Positions 26,402-34,659 of a stretch of DNA of 64,000 bases are shown here, in pieces (position 1 is the stretch's first letter; every line of letters begins with the position of its first letter). The translations under genes were made by a program, and so were the position numbers. Source of the DNA: DAOTWY01 sp003696565. GTDB lineage: Bacteria > Chloroflexota > Anaerolineae > Aggregatilineales > Phototrophicaceae. The stretch spans positions 1-64,000 of the forward strand of contig DAOTWY010000039.1 in the NCBI GenBank assembly GCA_034435635.1, written 5' to 3'. The notes under the pieces are model-generated. The model made no database searches, had not been told where the DNA came from, and saw only the letters and a program-made list of their open reading frames with translations.

Positions 26402-28813
26402 TTGTTCAGTAGTGATTATGAATTTAAGCGAATTGCCAATGCAGAAGCCGATGATACCGGAATCATCGAGCGTCCAGTGTTGCCTATTCGCAGCACAGTG
26501 ATTTATCCCAAACTCGTCACGCCTATTTCCATCAGTGACCCGCACGCATTGGCGGCTGCCCGCGTGGCAATGGACACACAACGAACTGTTATCGCTGCTA
26601 CCTTGCGTGATAGCTCCATTCAACACCCCACCGCAGATGACCTTTATCTAACAGGGACAGAAGTCGCCATTGGGCGTATGATCCCCCTACCGGATAACCA
26701 TCACTCAGCATTGGTAGAAGGACGGCGGCGAGTGGAGATTTTGGCATTCAAAGAGCATGATGGCATTCTCATCGCTAAAGCTCGCTTAGTCCAAGAGCGC
26801 GGTGGCGACTTAGAGGAATTGCTCACACTTGAGCAAACCTTGATGAATTTATTTGAGCAAACCATTGAGCTAAACGACAGTCTGCCGCAAGAAGTGTTGG
26901 ATTATACGTTCAATATGCATGATCCCAGTTGGCTGGCAGATTTTATCACCACCACACTCACCATTCCAATAGAAGACCGTCAGCGTGTGTTAGAAATGGC
27001 TGATCTGCGTGAACGGCTGCGTTTTGTCGCCAAGCTATTGGGACGTGAACTCAACATGCTGGAAATCCGTGATGAAATCAACGGGCAAATTCAGCAAGAA
27101 ATGGCACGCAATCAACGTGAAATTTACCTGCGTGAACAAATGCGAATCATCCAAGGTGAGCTAGGAGAAGCCGATTTATTTGGGCAAGAGCTTGATGATC
27201 TTCGCCAGCAGATCGACAAGGCAGGCATGACCGCCGAGGCTTATGATAAAGCCATTAAAGAGTTAAACCGGCTTCAGATGATGCCCCCCATGTCCCCCGA
27301 AGTTGGCATTATCCGTACTTACCTGGATTGGCTGGTTGCACTCCCCTGGGAACATGCCAGTGAGGACAACCTAGATTTAGCACGAGCGCAAAAAATTTTA
27401 GATGAAGAACATCACGGCTTACAAAAAGTAAAAGATCGTATCTTAGAGCACATCGCCGTGCGTAAACTCGCCCCAGATAAAATGAAAACGCCAATCTTGT
27501 GTTTTGTCGGTCCGCCAGGGGTTGGTAAAACATCAATGGGTAAAAGTATTGCCAAAGCACTCGGTCGCGAATTTGTCCGCGTCAGCTTAGGTGGGGTGCG
27601 AGATGAAGCAGAAATCCGTGGGCATCGTCGAACATATATCGGCGCATTGCCTGGGCGGATCATCCAAACCATGCGTCGCGCAGGGACAGTTAATCCGGTG
27701 TTTATGCTGGATGAAATCGATAAGTTAGGGGTAGATTTCCGGGGAGATCCTTCCGCTGCACTATTAGAAGCTCTTGATCCAGAACAAAATACAGCATTTA
27801 GCGATCACTATCTGGATGTTTCTTATGATCTCTCTCAGGTTTTTTTTATCACAACGGCTAATGATTTGTATCCCTTAGAAGCCGCCCTGCTTGACCGGTT
27901 AGAAATTATCGAATTCCCAGGTTATACCGAAGAGGACAAACTGCAAATCGCACGCAAATTCCTCATCCCGCAGCAGCTAGAAGCCCATGGTATAGAACAA
28001 AGTGGCATCCGCTTAGAAACACCTGCCCTACAAACCATCATCCGTGAATATACTTATGAGGCAGGTGTACGTAACTTGAACCGTGAAATCGGCTCAATCT
28101 GCCGCAAAGTTGCCCGCTTATATGCAGAAAATAAGCCTTATCCCAAGCGAATTCAGCCTAAACATATCAACACCTTTTTAGGTCCACCTCAATTTCTTGA
28201 AATGCGAGTCAATGACCAAGACGCAGTTGGGTTGGCAACAGGTTTAGCCTGGACTCCGAACGGTGGCGATATTCTAACCATTGAGATATCAATTTTACCC
28301 GGCAAAGGCACACTTACTCTAACCGGACAACTTGGGGATGTCATGCAAGAATCCGCTCAAACTGCCCTCAGTTATATGCGTTCCCGGGCTATAGACCTGG
28401 ATGTGCCTAGCGATGATTTTGAAAATTACGATGTTCATATTCACATGCCAGAAGGTGCTATTCCAAAAGATGGTCCTTCCGCTGGGATCACACTGGCAAC
28501 CGCTATTATTTCCGCTTTTACTGAGCGTAAGGTGCGTGCAGATTGGGCGATGACGGGTGAAATCACCTTGCGGGGGCGTGTATTACCTGTGGGCGGTATT
28601 AAAGAGAAACTTCTCGCCGCACATCGTAACCGGATTATGAACGTTATCCTTCCTGAACATAATCGAAAAGATTTAATCGACATACCAGCAAAAGCCCTTA
28701 AACAGATGAATCTGGTATTTGTGGAAGATATGCAACAAGTGATGGACATCGTACTGCTTGACCCACCACCCGGCGGGCGGCAGCGTGATCAATATCGCAG
28801 CGAAGAAGATTAA
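26402..28813 (+). CDS. lon: ATP-dependent protease Lon
   Basis: An 803-residue Lon A-type protease. The N-terminal substrate-binding domain (about 22-215) has LPIRSTVIYPKLVTPI, followed by a coiled coil (about 225-270). The AAA domain has Walker A GPPGVGKTS with Lys376 and Walker B FMLDEIDK. The C-terminal protease has the Ser-Lys dyad: Ser693 in KDGPSAGITLA and Lys736 in GGIKEKLLAAH. It degrades misfolded and regulatory proteins in the cytosol. The start is TTG 26402 with AAGGA upstream. It lies 2 bases before the AlbA/GHKL gene, in an operon. Confidence 0.96.
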   Translation: MFSSDYEFKRIANAEADDTGIIERPVLPIRSTVIYPKLVTPISISDPHALAAARVAMDTQRTVIAATLRDSSIQHPTADDLYLTGTEVAIGRMIPLPDNHHSALVEGRRRVEILAFKEHDGILIAKARLVQERGGDLEELLTLEQTLMNLFEQTIELNDSLPQEVLDYTFNMHDPSWLADFITTTLTIPIEDRQRVLEMADLRERLRFVAKLLGRELNMLEIRDEINGQIQQEMARNQREIYLREQMRIIQGELGEADLFGQELDDLRQQIDKAGMTAEAYDKAIKELNRLQMMPPMSPEVGIIRTYLDWLVALPWEHASEDNLDLARAQKILDEEHHGLQKVKDRILEHIAVRKLAPDKMKTPILCFVGPPGVGKTSMGKSIAKALGREFVRVSLGGVRDEAEIRGHRRTYIGALPGRIIQTMRRAGTVNPVFMLDEIDKLGVDFRGDPSAALLEALDPEQNTAFSDHYLDVSYDLSQVFFITTANDLYPLEAALLDRLEIIEFPGYTEEDKLQIARKFLIPQQLEAHGIEQSGIRLETPALQTIIREYTYEAGVRNLNREIGSICRKVARLYAENKPYPKRIQPKHINTFLGPPQFLEMRVNDQDAVGLATGLAWTPNGGDILTIEISILPGKGTLTLTGQLGDVMQESAQTALSYMRSRAIDLDVPSDDFENYDVHIHMPEGAIPKDGPSAGITLATAIISAFTERKVRADWAMTGEITLRGRVLPVGGIKEKLLAAHRNRIMNVILPEHNRKDLIDIPAKALKQMNLVFVEDMQQVMDIVLLDPPPGGRQRDQYRSEED

Positions 28814-28815
28814 AG

Positions 28816-30252
28816 ATGCCGATGAATCTTAAAGAGCGTATCAAAGGTGGGCGCAGTGCCACCTTAGACTGGTTAGATGAAAACACGCCTATAGAAACTA
28901 TCGTCACAATCATGACAGCAATGGCAAACAGCCAGGGCGGGGTTATTTTAGTGGGGGTAGCAGGTGGTAAACGCCCTAGTATCACCGGTGTTGAAAACGA
29001 TCAAGCGGTCATTGACCGGTTGATACAGGCAGCACTCCGCTTAGACCCGCCTTTAATCACACCAATGCCACAGGTGATTGAAGTCGATAATCGTAAAGTT
29101 ATCTACCATGAAATTCCATCTGGAATGCCACATATCTATCATTATGACGGGCGATATTTACAACGAGATGGCACCATCAACGCCCATATGACCCCGCGGG
29201 AAATCCACCGCTTATTAACCCAGCGTGGGGTTATCAGTTTTGAAATGGAACCCGTTCATCACGCCACATTAACTGATTTGGACTGGGATAAAGTTCAGAA
29301 ATATGTCCACAATCTCAAGGGTATAACCGGTATTGATGAAAAGGATGTGCTACTCCAGCGTGGTTGCTTAATCAAGCAGGACAATCAATTTATCCCAACA
29401 AACGCCGGTATCCTGCTATTTGGTAAAGCCCCACAACAATACATACGTGGCTCAGAGATCACAGCGGTGCGTTTTGCTGGGGAAGCCATGAGTGACCGCT
29501 TTAACCGTCAAGACATCGGCGGCACCTTACCCGATCAAATCCGCATAGCAGAGCTTTTTCTTATTGACAATTTGCGCAAAGGGGTCAAGCTCCAGAACAC
29601 CATGACCCGTAGCGAACAATTTGAATATCCCATGGAAGCCGCCCGTGAAGTGGTTGTCAATGCAGTTGCTCATCGCGACTATAGCATTGCTGGTAGTGCT
29701 ATCCAATTGTTCTTATTTCGGGATCGGATGGAAGTCAGTAGCCCGGGGCTATTGCCGGGGCATATCACGCTTGATAACATTCGTGATGAGCGGTTTAGTC
29801 GTAATCCGGTGATTGTTCAAGTACTTTCTGATATGGGGTTTATCGAACGGCTCGGCTATGGCATTGACCGCATGATTGATCTGATGCGAGAAAATAACCT
29901 GCGTGAGCCAGAATTTACAGAAACCGCCGGCGGCTTTAAGGTCTGTTTATATAACCAAGGCACAGAGGACATTAGTCCACCTTCTGTTTCAATCTCTCAT
30001 GACCCTAGTAAATTGGAAATCCTGCGTGATTATGCCCATATGGCTCTTAATCCACGCCAAGAGCATACCCTATTACACTTACTAAAAGGCGGACATACCC
30101 GCATCACCAATAGTGAGCTTCAACGAATGTTCCCGGATGTCCACCCTGAAACAATCCGGCGTGACCTGGCAGATTTAGTCAATAAAGATATTTTAAACAA
30201 AATGGGACAAAAACGTGGATCATATTATGTGTTAAAACGCGATGTTGACTAA
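28816..30252 (+). CDS. AlbA-domain/GHKL ATPase/winged-helix regulator
   Basis: A 478-residue protein. The N-terminal AlbA_2 (Schlafen-type) domain (about 8-130) has ANSQGGVILVGV and a HMTPREIHRLL tail. The middle GHKL-like ATPase (about 160-380) has FPTNAGILLFGK-type sequence, AAREVVVNAVAHRDYS (the N-box, near 276) and RNPVIVQVLSDMGFIERLGYGI (near 334). The C-terminal winged helix (about 410-475) has PETIRRDLADLVN. Such RecG-like regulators are thought to bind DNA. The AlbA part lacks the usual EFK motif (LDW instead). It is co-transcribed with lon, and the next ATPase gene overlaps its last 11 bases. Confidence 0.8.
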   Translation: MPMNLKERIKGGRSATLDWLDENTPIETIVTIMTAMANSQGGVILVGVAGGKRPSITGVENDQAVIDRLIQAALRLDPPLITPMPQVIEVDNRKVIYHEIPSGMPHIYHYDGRYLQRDGTINAHMTPREIHRLLTQRGVISFEMEPVHHATLTDLDWDKVQKYVHNLKGITGIDEKDVLLQRGCLIKQDNQFIPTNAGILLFGKAPQQYIRGSEITAVRFAGEAMSDRFNRQDIGGTLPDQIRIAELFLIDNLRKGVKLQNTMTRSEQFEYPMEAAREVVVNAVAHRDYSIAGSAIQLFLFRDRMEVSSPGLLPGHITLDNIRDERFSRNPVIVQVLSDMGFIERLGYGIDRMIDLMRENNLREPEFTETAGGFKVCLYNQGTEDISPPSVSISHDPSKLEILRDYAHMALNPRQEHTLLHLLKGGHTRITNSELQRMFPDVHPETIRRDLADLVNKDILNKMGQKRGSYYVLKRDVD

Positions 30253-30895
30253 CTACAACCGTTTTACCCGATTGGGTTTGAAAATGAACCCGTTCGGCAC
30301 ACTAACACATCAAGATTGGCTGAACATCACAATTATCCCCCCGCGCCTAGAGGCACTCTTAGCACAAGGTGCTCAGAACATTCAACTCTTGGGTGATAAA
30401 GGACGGGGTAAATCCACCCTATTGCGGGCGATAGTACACTACCTCAAAGGACAAGGGGATCGAATCGCCTATGAGTATTTGCCGGTTGGTCAACGCCGCT
30501 TTTATACGCAGTTAAGCCACCTAGATACCTTCGCACTAGATGAAGCACAGAGACTATGGTGGCATGAACGTGCTCGCCTACGCTTATACACCCGTCATAA
30601 ACGATTACTGCTTGGCAGCCATGTCGATTACAGCCGATGGTTCCCGCTTTATACATTACACGTTGCAGAGTTAACAGACCTAGAGCATGTTCGACGTATC
30701 CTAACAAGGCGGATTGCTTATTTTTCCCTAGATACCCCGCTGATCCACTTAACAGATGATGCCATAGAAAGTCTATGGATTCACTTTCAGGATGATCTAC
30801 GTAGCATGGACGCTTTTTTATATGATGTGTTTCAGCGTATTGATGCGCCAACTTCAATCGATGCCGTGTTTTTGTGGGGGACGCACGATAAATAA
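30242..30895 (+). CDS. Small P-loop ATPase of unknown function
   Basis: A 217-residue protein with a Walker A GDKGRGKSTLL near residue 53 and a likely Walker B TFALDEAQRL near 97. There is no HTH, transmembrane or sensor-2 part. Residues 110-215 are rich in aromatic and basic residues and include HVAELTDLEHVRRILTRRIA (near 140). It overlaps the AlbA/GHKL gene by 11 bases, so translation is coupled and the two probably work together. It also overlaps, by 42 bases tail to tail, the arrestin-like gene on the other strand. Confidence 0.6.
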   Translation: MLTNYNRFTRLGLKMNPFGTLTHQDWLNITIIPPRLEALLAQGAQNIQLLGDKGRGKSTLLRAIVHYLKGQGDRIAYEYLPVGQRRFYTQLSHLDTFALDEAQRLWWHERARLRLYTRHKRLLLGSHVDYSRWFPLYTLHVAELTDLEHVRRILTRRIAYFSLDTPLIHLTDDAIESLWIHFQDDLRSMDAFLYDVFQRIDAPTSIDAVFLWGTHDK

Positions 30896-31258
30896 ACCCG
30901 CCCCATTAATATCACCGCGCATAGCAATATCGACTGTCACCTGTACTGCCCAGATGATATTAATTAGATGTCCGCTAAATGTATACGGCATTGTGGGTAT
31001 ATCGGCTGCAAACTGTTGTGAAACAGGTACTCCTGGTTCAAGCCGCTGAACATCAATAATATATTGATGAATAATCTCACGGTCGCGGTCTCCCTTACCC
31101 TGTGTATACCATCCCACATCGACCCGTATATTTCGGCAGCTCACTGCTTGGTCTGGCACAATAACCACCTGCCCCGCTACACGATCCCCTGGATAAAACA
31201 CAGGAGTATTATCATACATTGAACGATAGTCTCGAAAATTAAATTGCATTGTTGTCAT
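30854..31258 (-). CDS. Small arrestin-like (Spo0M/arrestin-fold) protein
   Basis: A 134-residue protein with the layout of the arrestin N-domain: FYPGDRVAGQVVI (near 20), RNIRVDVGWYTQGKGDRDREI (near 42) and LEPGVPVSQQFAADIPTMPYTFSGHLINI (near 73), ending in VTVDIA. No membrane segment is seen. Arrestin folds act as scaffolds. It starts at ATG 31258, overlapping the TAA of the previous gene by one base, so the two are made together. The strength of the fold claim rests on the alternating strand pattern only. Confidence 0.6.
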   Translation of the reverse strand: MTTMQFNFRDYRSMYDNTPVFYPGDRVAGQVVIVPDQAVSCRNIRVDVGWYTQGKGDRDREIIHQYIIDVQRLEPGVPVSQQFAADIPTMPYTFSGHLINIIWAVQVTVDIAMRGDINGAGLFIVRPPQKHGID

Positions 31259-31944
31259 TATGCTGTCACCGTAATCTCAAATAACTCATCATATTTAGAT
31301 AAACTCTCAAAAGAAAGCGTAATCCGAAGCAACCAGCCAATTTTATTGTTTTTTGCACCAAATGTTGGCATCGAATCTTCTGGAATAGTTAGCCGGAACC
31401 GCTCATTCAACGTCATACCAGCCGGTAAAGATTGTGAATGAAACGCCTCGCTGGTAATCAGATGATCATGATGAGCATAGCATATATCTGTGCCACAGGT
31501 ATAACGAACACTTTCCCGCACGATCAACTCAACTGTACCACCTAACAAAACACTGTCTTTCAAGATTGGCTGTTGATATGTCACACTGAGTTCATCCCCC
31601 AAACGCAACCAAGAAGCAGATACCATCAAACGCGGTTCTCCTAAACGTGGACCGACAAACAAAAACCATAACCGCATCACCAAGTAATAGAACAAAAACG
31701 CACCAACCGGCGGACCTAAACATAACATTAAAAACAGCGGTAATGATTCTTCAGGATCAGGAGCCAAAATCATAGCGAAAATAAACGCCCCTATACCACC
31801 AATGATTGCAATCGCTCCGGCAAAAGTGCTTAGCGTAGGTGCCTGCTTAGAGAAGACACGCCCTTGTTTATATTTTTGGGGTTGTTGGCTCTTTTGTGTT
31901 AAAAAATAGGTATGATTAAACACCAACGGATAAAGTTGTTCCAA
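31258..31944 (-). CDS. Membrane protein with arrestin-like C-terminal domain
   Basis: A 228-residue protein with two membrane segments (about 42-62 and 68-95) and a C-terminal beta domain (about 115-228) with PILKDSVLLGGTVELIVRESV and FRLTIPEDSMPTFGAKNNKIGWLLRITLSF, a pattern like arrestin C-domains. TTG 31944 was chosen because AAAGGAGGT lies 6 bases upstream. The longer frame from GTG 32031 would run into the start of the divergent LysM gene and has no such site. It is followed by the small arrestin-like gene; together they may form one arrestin-like unit at the membrane. Confidence 0.55.
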   Translation of the reverse strand: MEQLYPLVFNHTYFLTQKSQQPQKYKQGRVFSKQAPTLSTFAGAIAIIGGIGAFIFAMILAPDPEESLPLFLMLCLGPPVGAFLFYYLVMRLWFLFVGPRLGEPRLMVSASWLRLGDELSVTYQQPILKDSVLLGGTVELIVRESVRYTCGTDICYAHHDHLITSEAFHSQSLPAGMTLNERFRLTIPEDSMPTFGAKNNKIGWLLRITLSFESLSKYDELFEITVTA

Positions 31945-32024
31945 AATAGCACCTCCTTTATGTTGACAGGTTAACACACCCTTTGCACAATTGAGAATAG
32001 ACTCATCATAATCTGAGAGGGCAA

Positions 32025-33059
32025 ATGGCACGCTTGGTATTCATTATATTGTTATTTACATCTGGCTGCTTGATGAACGCCAGTCGAGACGGAACAGCCG
32101 GTATTACCGAGCTGACTTGCGAGCAAGTCATGAATAATATCGGCATAGAAATCACCTGTGTAGATGCCCCACCAAACGGGTTAATCTTGCAAACACGCCC
32201 CAACGTTCAAATCACCGTTAAAACTTATGGTGCTAATCCCATACAAGTCACATTTGATAACACCGTCTATATTAATGCTCAGCCTGATCAAATGATGACC
32301 GTAACTACCTTAGACGGCGTGAGTGTTGTCGCCGCACGGGAAAGTGTGCGCATCGTCCATGCTGGCATGCGTGTTCAGCTTGAATTGCAGGATGGCTTGC
32401 AAAGCACCGCCCCGCCTTCAAACCCAGTGGCTGCTGATCCAGCGACATTAGCGACTTTACCTTTAGATCAGATTACGATGCAACTTCCCCCAGCCAGTCA
32501 GCCTACCCTGCCACCTATGCCACAAGCCACACCTGTAATCTTGCCAACCATGACCCCAGCAGAAAACGTGTTTTCTCCTGCGCCAGTGGCAACTAGTCTA
32601 CAACCAGAAACCACACTTGAAGCTTCTGATGGTTGCTCGCCCCGGTCAGATTGGGTGGCAATCTATCGCGTTCAACCTGGTGACACCCTAACCGGCATCT
32701 CACAGCAATATAATATCAGCCTGCGAGAATTAGTTGATGGAAACTGCATCACCGACCCGGATCGGCTGCAATTAGGGCAGGAAATCCGTGTCCCTGGTGA
32801 AACACAAACTTCCCCGACATTGGCGGTTGGAGAATCAGGGGCAATACTTATGGCAGAAAAAGATTTCATTACACAAGGTGAATGTACCACCATTCAATGG
32901 GAAGTTGTTGGCGCGCGCCTGGTTTATTTTGAGGGAAATCCTGTCAATCATGTTGCTTCGCAGCAAGTTTGCCCTGCATACACAATAACATACACACTTT
33001 TAGTTAATTATAACGACGGTACCCAAGTAGGATATACCGTCACCGTGACCGTGCAGTAG
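32025..33059 (+). CDS. LysM-domain lipoprotein
   Basis: A 344-residue protein with a signal peptide and lipobox (Cys15 in TSGC), an unknown domain (about 25-130), a Pro/Thr/Gln-rich linker (about 130-195), a LysM domain (about 213-262) with YRVQPGDTLTGISQQYNI and RLQLGQEIRVPG, and a beta-rich C-terminal domain (about 270-344) with two Cys. LysM binds GlcNAc-containing glycans. The protein is probably attached outside the cell and contacts the wall or a surface polymer. GAGAGGGC precedes the ATG. A strong hairpin follows the stop. Confidence 0.75.
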   Translation: MARLVFIILLFTSGCLMNASRDGTAGITELTCEQVMNNIGIEITCVDAPPNGLILQTRPNVQITVKTYGANPIQVTFDNTVYINAQPDQMMTVTTLDGVSVVAARESVRIVHAGMRVQLELQDGLQSTAPPSNPVAADPATLATLPLDQITMQLPPASQPTLPPMPQATPVILPTMTPAENVFSPAPVATSLQPETTLEASDGCSPRSDWVAIYRVQPGDTLTGISQQYNISLRELVDGNCITDPDRLQLGQEIRVPGETQTSPTLAVGESGAILMAEKDFITQGECTTIQWEVVGARLVYFEGNPVNHVASQQVCPAYTITYTLLVNYNDGTQVGYTVTVTVQ

Positions 33060-33067
33060 ATTATCAG

Positions 33068-33094
33068 ATACCACCCGTTTGTTTCGGGTGGTAT
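33068..33094. terminator. Bidirectional hairpin terminator
   Basis: ATACCACCCG and CGGGTGGTAT form a perfect 10-bp stem with loop TTTGTTT, followed by TGTCTATTTTG. It lies between the convergent LysM and membrane-protein genes. Confidence 0.7.
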
Positions 33095-33124
33095 TGTCTA
33101 TTTTGCTATATGCGTTCAGGCGGC

Positions 33125-33796
33125 TTATCCCACCAAACTTTGAGCCAGATCATACCAGAATGTATCACCTAAAATAAATTCTTGAAACAACAATGGCACA
33201 ATAACAAGGCACACAAAGATAATCATCAGCGCAATCGTCAAGCGATAAATAGATACATCCTGATAACTAATCCGCAGTGCTTGATACAACATAGCATAAA
33301 ACCAGATTGCTGTCAGATAACTTAAAAGCACGGCAAACAAGGACAAAACAGATCTATCACCCGCAAACTCAAATAGATTTATCGGATATTCAGCAAAAAC
33401 ACTCAAGACTGCTACAATTAACAAGCGTGCAGCCATCACTGTGGCTATCCCTTGATAATGCAACACCCAATTTCCTTGCAAAAAACGCTGTGATGCCCAA
33501 CACGCCAAAAGAAACGGTAGCAAACTTAACACCAATACACGGATCGCCGTCCAAATCAGCGTCGGCAATAACATTTGATGAACCGGTTCAAGCTCTTTCA
33601 AAGTGAAATACACACCGGCATTGGCAATAAAATAAAGCCCAAATGCGCTTAAAATCGTCAGCCATATACGCCCCGGTGATGCAAAACGGGTGATTTCATC
33701 CTTTAGATGATCCAGCCGTAAAAAAATGACACCGATCACATTCATCCATATTGATAGAAATTGCGATTGTTCATGATACTCAGTTTTTTCACTCAT
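33125..33796 (-). CDS. Membrane protein, Yip1-like (paralogue 1)
   Basis: A 223-residue protein with about five hydrophobic segments between residues 42 and 215 and a charged N-terminus. The segment RLDHLKDEITRFASPGRIWLTILS near residues 27-50 is closely matched in the next gene. The general layout fits Yip1-domain proteins, but no diagnostic motif is seen, so this is tentative. It lies 12 bases after its paralogue on the same strand and probably in the same operon. Confidence 0.5.
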   Translation of the reverse strand: MSEKTEYHEQSQFLSIWMNVIGVIFLRLDHLKDEITRFASPGRIWLTILSAFGLYFIANAGVYFTLKELEPVHQMLLPTLIWTAIRVLVLSLLPFLLACWASQRFLQGNWVLHYQGIATVMAARLLIVAVLSVFAEYPINLFEFAGDRSVLSLFAVLLSYLTAIWFYAMLYQALRISYQDVSIYRLTIALMIIFVCLVIVPLLFQEFILGDTFWYDLAQSLVG

Positions 33797-33808
33797 GGCT
33801 CTTTCCCC

Positions 33809-34513
33809 TTAAATAATACCGGTCACTAACTCAATAATATGTAAAGCCGTTTTGACATCCAATTGATTAAACATCCAATTTAATGCAACCGGTACGATTT
33901 CAATCAGCAGGAATATGACCGCTAAGCTAATTAACAGCTTTCTTGGAGCAGTATCAGGATGCGCAATCTGCAATGTCCGATAATAAATTAGATAAAAATA
34001 GAAAGTAATAAACATTGAAAAAGCAAAGAACATCCAGATTTGTTGCGAACTTAAATCTGGCACTAGTAATATTGTGGAGTCCGATGGTGCTGAGACAATA
34101 TACATCACTGATTGTAACAGGCTATTAACTAGCCGGTTTGCCACGTAAACAATCACCAAACCTTGCACATGCCCATGAAAATCTCCACCTAAATACCAGT
34201 GTGTCACTAGCAACATCCACAACATAGGTACGGCTAAAAACAACACAATCGTTTGCAAGTTCCAACTAATATTCCATAAAAAAGATGATAGTGTTAAATC
34301 ACCATCGATTAACAGAGTCACCCCTACCAGTATCACCAATGAAAACACATACCCGCTAATTAAGGTGAGCCAAATACGGCGTGTGGTCGCTAAATCACGG
34401 ATTTCATCTTCAAGATAGCTAAAACGCCTTAATATTATCCCGATCATGCTAAGCCAGATGGAGCGTAATATCTTAAGAGTCGATTCTTGTTTTTGATAAG
34501 TATTCGCTTGCAT
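33809..34513 (-). CDS. Membrane protein, Yip1-like (paralogue 2)
   Basis: A 234-residue protein with the same plan as the downstream gene: charged start, RRFSYLEDEIRDLATTRRIWLTLIS (near 28-52), then about five membrane segments. The two are diverged tandem duplicates. Function unknown. AGGAGG lies before ATG 34513. Confidence 0.5.
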   Translation of the reverse strand: MQANTYQKQESTLKILRSIWLSMIGIILRRFSYLEDEIRDLATTRRIWLTLISGYVFSLVILVGVTLLIDGDLTLSSFLWNISWNLQTIVLFLAVPMLWMLLVTHWYLGGDFHGHVQGLVIVYVANRLVNSLLQSVMYIVSAPSDSTILLVPDLSSQQIWMFFAFSMFITFYFYLIYYRTLQIAHPDTAPRKLLISLAVIFLLIEIVPVALNWMFNQLDVKTALHIIELVTGII

Positions 34514-34576
34514 TTTTAACCTCCTTTTGCGAAAAGACTACACTTCAATCATAAAAAAATCCTAAAAATGTAAAAA

Positions 34577-34591
34577 CCCCATTAAATGGGG
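34577..34591 (-). terminator. Minus-strand hairpin with U-tract upstream of the CBS gene
   Basis: CCCCAT and ATGGGG surround TAA. Read on the minus strand the stem is followed by TTTTTAC. No minus-strand gene ends here, so it could stop antisense transcription coming from the 36-38 kb operon. Confidence 0.4.
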
Positions 34592-34605
34592 GATATTCTT
34601 AAATC

Positions 34606-34635
34606 TTGGCGCATCTGGTAAACTACACATACAAT
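34606..34635 (+). promoter_or_regulatory. Predicted promoter of the CBS-like gene
   Basis: TTGGCG (34606-34611) and TACAAT (34630-34635) are 18 bases apart, 24 bases before ATG 34660. This also rules out the in-frame TTG at 34606 as the start. Confidence 0.5.
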
Positions 34636-34659
34636 CAAATACGGGCAAGGAATCAAGCT

